Source: Tuctoria greenei
Lineage: Eukaryota; Streptophyta; Magnoliopsida; Poales; Poaceae
DNA: 64,000 nt
Assembly: GCA_036927565.1 (NCBI GenBank)
Contig: JAYESD010000005.1
Coordinates: 89,506,301 to 89,570,300 of the forward strand
Direction of reading: 5' to 3'
Part shown: one piece after another, positions 32,901 through 41,900 of the stretch
How the letters are laid out: each line of letters starts with the position of its first letter
Position numbering within the stretch: position 1 is the first letter of the stretch
Position numbers and translations under genes: made by a program
The notes under the pieces: generated by a model
Database searches by the model: none
Told to the model about the DNA's origin: nothing
What the model saw: only the letters and a program-made list of their open reading frames with translations

Positions 32901-35900
32901 GGGTGAACTTGGCTAGGGTCACGGTGGAGCAGTGGGGGGTGGTACACCGGGGGCTCGATGCAGGAGGAGGTCGGAACACCAACCCGCGCTCGTCGCTGAT
33001 AGACAAGAGCGGGATCGGCGTACCGTGACGCAGGAGCCGCGCGTGGCGCAGCAGGCGAAGTCGGGGACGTCAGTGTCGCGTGTGGCAGAGCAGACGACGT
33101 CGGGGAGGCCGGTGCCGCGCGTGGCGCAACAGGGGACGTCGGGGCTGCGCATGGCTCAGCAGGCGATGTCGGGGAGGCCAGTGTCGCGCGTGGCGTAGCA
33201 GGGGACGTCGGGGTCGCGTGTGGCGCAGCAGGTGAAGTCGGGGATGCCGGTGCTGCTCGTGACGCAGCTAGCAACGTCGGTGATGTCGGGGTAGCGCAAG
33301 GCGCAGCTAGAGGCGTCGAGGACACCGGGGCCGCACGTGGCGCGACTGGTGGCGTCGGGGCCGCGCGTGGCACAGCTGGTGGCATCAGGGACGCCGGTGC
33401 CGCGCGTGGCACAATAGGTGGGTAACCTGTAGGAGGTAAAACACAAGGTCGTTGTACAGGAGCGGCCTCAGGGTCAGTACTGAAGAAAGAATCCAACTCA
33501 GCAACAGAGTCGGAGGACGAAGTGAAAAAGGGAAAAGAGGACTCATCGAAGACGACGTGTCGAGAGATCAAGATACGACAGGTAGTAAGGTCAAGGCACT
33601 GGTACCCCTTATGGTCGGGAGAGTACCCAAGAAAGACACACCGAGTCGAGCGAGGCGCAAGCTTATGGGGGGCAGTGGCAGATAGGTTAGGATAGCAAGC
33701 GCACCCAAAGACTCGAAGGTGGTCGTAAAGAGGAGGAGTGCCGAACAAAGCGAAGTGAGGGGTGGGAGCACTAATCGCCTTAGTAGGGAGATGATTAATG
33801 AGGTTGGTGGCAGTGTGAAGGGCCTCCGCCCAGTAGCGAGCAGGAGTAGAAGCCTGGAACATCAGAGAGCGAATGACATCGTTGGTGGTCCGAATCATGC
33901 GCTCAGCCTTGCCGTTATGGGGGGAAGTGTACGGACAAGACATACGCAACTGAACACCTTGCGAGAGCAGGAAGTCACAGAACGCAGAGTTGTCAAACTC
34001 GCGTCCGTTGTCACACTGGACTGCCCGGATCGTGCGCCCAAACTGAGTGGACCCCCAAGCGAAGAAGTGAGAGAGGGTGACAAACGTATCAGCTTTCTTT
34101 CGCAAGGGGAAAGTCCATGAATAATGCGAGAAATAATCAACAATAACCAAGTAATACTTATGGCCAGAAACACTAAGAAGAGGTGATGTCCAAAGATCAC
34201 AGTAAATCAGATCAAAGATGGGCTCGACACAAGTAACAGAATGCGGAAAAGGAATTCAAACGTGTCGGCCCAACTAACAAGCATGGCAAAGAGGCTCATG
34301 AGTACCCCGAGCACAGGAAATCATTGAACTACTAGACAACTTCAGCACTGGGGTGGCCAAGCCGACGATGCCAGGTGGTCGAAGAGGCTGTCGTGGTCAG
34401 GGCAAAAGGCGTAGGCGAAGCGGAAGCAGGAACACGCAGTGTGTACAGGGGCCCTGAACTCTCACAGCGGAGAAGAAGACGTCGGGTAAGATCCTTTACA
34501 GATAAACCGAAAGGATCAAACTCGATTGAAACATGGTTGTCAGTGGTAAAACGACGAACGAAAAGAAGATGTTGAATGATGTCAGGAGCGACAAGAACAT
34601 CACGAAGCTGAAAAGAACCTGACAAACCCGAGTCATCTACTGAGGTGACCGGAAGAACAGACCCATTCCCAACAACAATAGAAGAAGGAGAAGAGGGGTG
34701 CAAAGGGCGAGTAGAGGAGAGTATACCGATGTCAGGAGTGGTGTGGTACGAAGCTCCGGAGTCCACGACCCAGTCAGGACCGGGTGGTGGGAGACTCAGG
34801 GCGCTGAACGAGGGCGCGAGCGACTGTCGGTCCCAAGTCAGGGGTGAGTTGTGGCGCTGCACCGAAGACGCAGGCTGGCCGACTGGGTTCCCCGAAGCCC
34901 AGTAGGCCAGAGCGGACAGCCTAGCCGCAGGGTGGCTCGCCGGCACGGCCCATGTGGCAGCTGGATTCGGTGCAGGGGCGGCGGCGGCCCGAGGGGCCCA
35001 AGCAGCGGCGGCGGCTGACGCGGACGCGCAGGTGGCGGTGGTGACCAGATCGCAAGGGATCAGCGGTGCGGATCTGGCTACTGATGCACAGAGGAAGGCG
35101 GTCGGCGGCGCGCGTGCAAGCAGCACGGCCGGCGGTGCCCGCACGGGGGCGAGAAACGCAGCGATGCCAGATGCAGTCGCAGAAGGCTGGCCATACCCTA
35201 GTGCGGCTGGGTGCACGGGTCGGGTGCAACCCGGGGTGTACAAAGGTACCACCGGTAACGGTGCGATCGGCAGACCCATCGACGGCCACAGCCTGGACAG
35301 CAGCGGTTGCTGGACACCAGCAGGCAGTGGCCACACATCAGGGGCCAGCGGCAGCGACGACTGTGCAGAGGCCGGAGGCGACCACTCTCCTAGAGGTGGC
35401 GAAAACCGAGGGTCAGAAAGGCAACGGTGGCCCAGTACTCGGCGGCGGCGGGTTCAGCGGGGGCTGCCGCATCGAAGCCGGCCACGGCCCGATCTGAGCC
35501 AACAGCGGCGGGTTCGGCGGCAGCTGTCGCATCAGAGACGGCCACGACTGGATCTGAGCCAGCGGCGGCGTGGCAGTTCAGGTCGCGGTTGGCGGCGGGC
35601 CGGCGACGGCGGGCGCTGGTGCAGGGGCCGGAGCAGGCCAGACCACGGCAGCGGCAGCTGGCACAAGGGCGGCCGGTGCAGGGGCGACGGCGGCCGGTGC
35701 AGAGGAGGCGGCGGCGTCTGGCGCGGGGCTGGAGGCGGCGGCGGTGTCCGGCGCGAAGCTGGAGGGCACGGCGGCGGCAAATCCGAGCCCGCCCGGGCCG
35801 GCAGCGGCGGCGGCGGATCCGAGCCCGGTCGGGCCAGCGGCTGCGGCGTCGCCCAACATAGGGATCGCAGCGGCAGTGCGGGAGCGGGAAGAGAGGGGAG

Positions 35901-38900
35901 GAGGTGCCGGCGGCGGCGGCGGCCCGGCCGGCGGCGCTCCGTCCAGCAGCAGCGGCGGTTGTGCCATCGGGAAGAGAGAGGAGAGGAGAGGAGAGAGAGG
36001 GTTAGCCTAATACCATATTGTAAGGTGTAAAATGGGAATTAGGGTTTCCAATAGAGTGTCTAGAGTACATGTAGCCTCTAGGGCTAGATACATGGGACTG
36101 GCCCAATAAACACCACATACACAGTCCAACACCCATAACAACCAACAACTCGTCCTCTACCAAGCACCAGCTCAAGCCATGGCAAACTTCCCGGTCGACC
36201 CATAGCGCTTCGTGCCCCAAGGTCATCTCTTCATCCACGACGGCGGGACGGCGAGGATCCCTCGCCTCAACCTTCACTTTGGCGCGTCTTCGCACAGAAG
36301 CCATGAAGGCTTTATCATCGCGGAGGTCTGGGACGGCCTCATCCACCACGATGTGTACGACTGGTTCCGCGACCACATTGCGCTCGTCCTGGAGCAAGAC
36401 TTCGGACTTAGAGTCCTCTCCTCCTGCATCACGCCGCTGGGCATCGACCTCTTCAGGCTAGAGTCCGGCTACCACCACGACATTGTCCTTAGAGACGAAC
36501 CCATTGTCGTGGAAAACCGCGCAACCGGCTTCTCCCGCCACGACCACGGCATCAACCGGCGAACTGTAGCCACTACGACTGGGTTATGATCCTCGGTTTC
36601 CACATGGACTACCAAGATGTGCAGCACATCGACGTCGCGATAGCAACGTTCGGCTTCCTCCAATCCTAGCACAACGTGCCAGGCCAGCACGGGTATGTCA
36701 TCTACAAGTGCCTCTAAAATGGCGCAAGATCTGTGCCTCGCAGCCTCGTCATCCGTCACGGCGACGCCAGAGGGCAGGCCTGGTCCTGGACCTGCCCAGT
36801 CATCGTCCTCAACAGAGCGTCCATACTATCGAACAACCCTCCAGGAGAAGATGACGTCCCGCCAGGGGGAAACCCACACCCTTTCCCCGTGCCACCGTCA
36901 CCAGAAAATGACGATCAAGATGGTGGCTTCAACCCACCCTCCCCCCCCCCCCCCCCCCCAAAAAAAAAACAAACCCTGACCCAGTTTGGGAAGTTGCGGT
37001 TGCAGCAATGCATGCCAACGAGCCGAACAACAATGGTTGGGGCGTTTGGCTTGCTCCGGCTCAAGACCAGCAGGTGCTGAGCCTCAGCACTGATCCTTCC
37101 AAAGGAGGGAGCTCCTCCTCCAACAACTTCAACAACACCGCCAAGCCGCGCACCTACAACTACAACACCTTCACCCAGCCGTTGCAGTTCGTCGAAGGCG
37201 ACCCCAGCGTCCAACCAGACTGGACCAGGCCTTTTGACTCTAATGCTTTCCGCCGCCTCCTTGCGACAGCTTTACCCGCCAAGCAGGCTGCTTGGTGGAC
37301 GGCCACTGCTAAACCGGGACACAACACTGGAAACCCCAACGCGGACCAGGCGGATTCCTCGGCGATGCGCGCGCTACGCGGGCGCACGCCCACGGTAAGG
37401 TTCAGGGCGCTCCCACCCATTCAAGAACCATCCCTGCCGCCCTCCCCGGCTCGCCTCGCCAACTGCTTTGGCAGGGTCTACATCCGCCGCACACGGTCTG
37501 AGCCAAGCAGGCCAGCTCCGGAGGACAACTCCTCTAGCACCACAATTCTGCCCGCCCAGGTATCGTCTACTGAATACACTACTAGATCACCCAAAACCAT
37601 ACTCACTAAACATACATCCTGCCAGCATCCACAAGTTTCACAGGAGGAGGTCAGGTGAAGCCCCCGCATTGATGCAGCGCTGAACGGACGCCGTATGCCA
37701 ACAAGGATGACCAGACGGGCCGCCGCTCCTACACTTTCAACTCCCGCAGCAACATCAACCTCGGCACGCAGCAGTAAAGCCAAAAGAAACCTCTTCCCAG
37801 GACCAATCAAATTACCATTCATTCAATCTATTGAATCTACACCACCTCCCCATCCTCACATACCAATCATGGAATTGTAGGCACAAGCAGAGCGTTGCGG
37901 CGTCCACGCGACGATGGTGATCGCCGCCCTTAGATCGCCCAACGATGCAGCGGGTGAGACGCTCACAGGTGACCAATGAGTCCCCGCTTCTTTTGGCTAA
38001 TGCACCTAAAGGCTGTCACTACCATGAACTGCAGTGTTCAACTTTATGCTTTCTATTTGGCTTGTGTGGTAGATTACCAGATTCGGCATAGTCACCGTTG
38101 TATGCCAGACTTCTTTTGTACCCCGCGTGATATTATCTACCACTCTTTTAACCAACTGGCCCTCAAGCATGCTCTCCGCCTCCCCAGATTAGGTTAGGGT
38201 ACACGCTCAAACCCCAAAAGGTTTCCCAATGCAGAACACTACACAACAAAAATGGTCATTCCTAAACTGGAACATTCGTGGCACTAATGACCCATCCAAA
38301 CACCAAGCAGTGCGGGCTAAAATTGAGGAAACCGGTTGTTTTATATACTGCATCCAAGAGACCAATCTACAAATGATCAACCACACACTCATCAAACAGA
38401 TAGCCCTGAAGAGATTCGATCATTTCTCATACGCACCTTCCCAGGGGGGCTCAGGGGGAATCCTCATTGGATGGAATAGCACACCGGTGCAAGGAACTGT
38501 GCTAGAAACCCTTCAATTTGCGATCATCATCAAATTCACTTCGAACCTAAATGGCAAAGAATGGACCCTAACTACAATTTATGGGCCATGCACGAGCCAG
38601 CCCAGACTGGACTTCATGGACTGGTTCTCCTCAGTAGACATCAGTGAGGACCAAGACTGGCTCATCATTGGGAATTTTGACTACTATAGATCCCCGGATA
38701 ACAGAAATAGACCGGGAGGAAATGCCAACGATATGCAAACATTCAACAATGCCATTAACCAGTTGGGACTAGTAGAAATCCCACTCAAGCACAGAAAATA
38801 CACGTGGAGCAACATGCAAGCATCGCCGCTATTGTAACAACTGAACTGGTGTTTCACATCTGCACACTGGTCCCTCTCCTTCCCATCAACCTTACTCCTT

Positions 38901-41900
38901 CCTCTAGCAAAAACCACGTCAGACCACATTCCTTGCATCGTGCAAATGGGGACCTCCATCTCAAAATCTCAACAATTCAGGGTAGAGAACTACTGGTTTG
39001 ACATGCCAGGATTCAGGGAACTGGTCACTCATATCTGGAATGGCACACTGAGTGACGGCCTTGATGCAGCCAGAGTAGTATCCACCAAATTCAAAGCACT
39101 TCGGTCAACTATCAAAAGATGGAGCAAAACAGTTGGATCCTTATCCAAAAAACTCAAGACCTCTAACCACTCAAACCAAGTGATAGACTACTTAGAAGAG
39201 CAAAGACAGCTAAGCCAACCTGAAGAAGCTTTTAGAACCCTCATCAAAAATCATGTACAAACTCTCCTACAACAACAGAAAGAATACTGGAAACAGAGAT
39301 ATACTGAAAGATGGACAAAAATGGGAGACGAACCAACAAAGTTCTTCATGGCAGCAGCAACAAACAGGTACAGAAAAAACATGATAACTAGTCTAAGAGA
39401 TGATTCAGGAAGATCGGTCATGGGACACGGGGCAAAGGCAGCATTACTGTGGACTGATTTCAAACAGCACTTAGGCTCTACCAACACAACCACATTATGG
39501 GAAGGGCTAGAGCACATTGTCACACCGCATTCAAACGTCCAAGCTCTCACACAACCTTTCACAACCGAGGACATAGACCGCACAATCGAAGAAATGTCAG
39601 GCGACAAGGCACCAGGCCCAGATGGTTTCAACAATAGATTCTACAAAGCATTCTGGGACATCATCAAAAATGACATCTACAACCTCTGCAATGCGGTCTT
39701 CATGAATGGATGCAACCTAGAACCTATTAACAGCTCCCTGATCACACTCATACCCATAAAGCCAACACCAGAATGCTCTTTGGATTTTAGACCCATATCC
39801 CTACTGAATTCCAGCATGAAACTGATCAGCAAACTGATGGCTGACAGACTACAAACACACCTCCGCAACATTGTCCACGCTAACCAATACGGATTCATCA
39901 AAACAAGAACCATATAGGATTACATAGCATGGAACTATGAATTCCTCCATCAGTGCAAAAAATCAAGAAGATCAATACGTATGCTGAAACTTGACTTTGA
40001 AAAGGCATTCGACATGATGGAGCATGACGCCATCCTTAGAGCCCTGCTCCAAAAGGGCTTCCCACATCAATGGATCGAGTAGACACAAAATATACTGTCA
40101 ACCAACACCTCGGCAATCCTATTAAACGGAGTACCAGGTAAATTCTTTCACTGCCGCAGAGGGGTCCAACAGGGCTGCACCCTATCACCTGCATTATTTG
40201 TAATAGCCGCAGACCTGTTACAACACCTCAAAAATAACGCAAAAAACATAGGCCTTCTACCCCCCCCCCCCCTACCTCATCTCGTGGACCTAGACTTCCC
40301 TGTCATCCAATACGCCGATGACATGATCATAACACTCCAAGCCTCGCAACAACAGCTATTCTTCCTCAAAACCTTGCTCCTAGCCTTCACAGCAGCAACA
40401 GGTCTGAAAATCAACCTCCAAAAATCTGCGTTGATCCCGATCAACTTAACCCACCAACAAGCGGGTGCTAGCTATGAAGCCTTCCCTTCACATACCTTGG
40501 TGTCCCTCTTGGGACCACCAACCCCAAAACCTCATACTTCCTCCCACTTACCACAAAAATTGAAAGAACACTCATAGCAACATCCACTTACCTATCCATG
40601 GCCGGCAGATGCACAATAGTAGACTCTCTCCTTACATCCATGTCAATCTACACCATGTGCACCATCAAACTGAAACCCAAAGTCATCTACTTAATTGACA
40701 AATCTAGAAAGACATGCTTATGGAGAGGATCGGACATCACGGGCAAAGGCAAACCACTAGTCAAATGGGAGCAAACCAGTGTTATCCTAAACGGCCTAAA
40801 CGGTCTGTTTAAACGCGTTTAAACGCTAAACAGGGGGCAACTGCACAGTTTAGCCCCTAAACGGTGGATTAAACAGTTGACCCGTTTAAACGGGTCAACG
40901 CCCGTTTAAACGGGCTAAACGAGCTAAACAAAACGGATTTTAAACATGTTTAAACGTGTTTATAACCGTTTAGGCAAAGTGAACTTCCACTTTTAAGTCA
41001 GATGCAAGTTTAAAATTAATATCACCAAATTGATTAAAATCAATATATTTTCTAAGCTTCACTTAAACACTTAAACACATTAGAAGTAATATTACTCGTG
41101 TTTCAAAAAATATAATAAAACAACCATTAGCAGCAGAAGTTTAAAATATTTGTTTAGGACACCACATGTACTTTTTTCAGTCTCAATATTATTATTTGAT
41201 GGTGTGGTATTGTGATCGTCTCTTTAATTTTATATGATGTCGAAGTTAAATTGATCTCAAATATGAGTTTGAACTTGATTTGAACATCTACCGTAGCGCA
41301 TGACAGTAAAAATATTTTTTCTTACTGCTACAGTATACACCGTTTAATCCGTTTAAACACCGTCTAAACCTTCTAAACGGTAAACAGAGCTCCACCGACT
41401 GTGTACCGTTTACCGTTTAGGATAACACTGGAGCAAACAACAACACCGAAGAAAAAAGGGGGCATAGGGTTAAAAAAACTAAAGCTAATGAACCAAGCCC
41501 TCATACAAAAGTTCCTGGACAAATTATACAACAAGAGGGATACTCCATGGGTACAGATGATCTACCGAGCATACTGCTCTGATGGGACACCGCCTCATCA
41601 GCTGATGAACAGAGGCTCTTTCTGGCTCAAAGATATCATGAGCCAATGGGAAACTTCAGACAACATACTCAGGTACGCATTAGATTGGGTGACACAGTCA
41701 ACATGTGGCAAGACAAATGGCACACATCAATATTATCTACAACTTTTCCCAACCTATACACACACGCAAGACATCCTGAAGCATTAATTGGACAATACAC
41801 TGTCAGTCAGGACATGCATATCAATTTCCACACGCCAATATCCACCCAGGCCTTACAAGAATACAACCTCTTCTCAAGCCTCATCCAGAATCTACAGAAC

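Larger units (their letters stand above)
31149..36131 (-). mobile_element. Ty1/copia element with 116-bp LTRs, CCCAT target duplication
   Basis: CCCAT at 31144-31148 and 36132-36136 flanks the element. The two LTRs (31149-31264 and 36016-36131) are equal in length. The primer binding site TGGTATTAGG is on the minus strand at about 36006-36015, and a G-rich polypurine tract (C-run on plus) lies at 31264-31286. Gene order on the minus strand is short gag remnant, protease, integrase, RT, RNase H. The UBN2 Gag core present in the relative at 62.5 kb is missing. An in-frame stop occurs in RT (plus-strand CTA at about 32468-32470). Confidence 0.9.

Noticed and set aside
34954..36030. Long plus-strand Arg/Gly/Ala-rich frames (for example 358 residues)
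   Set aside because: They are shadows of the minus-strand copia Gag/leader in GC-rich DNA; they lack domains and have the composition expected of antisense frames.
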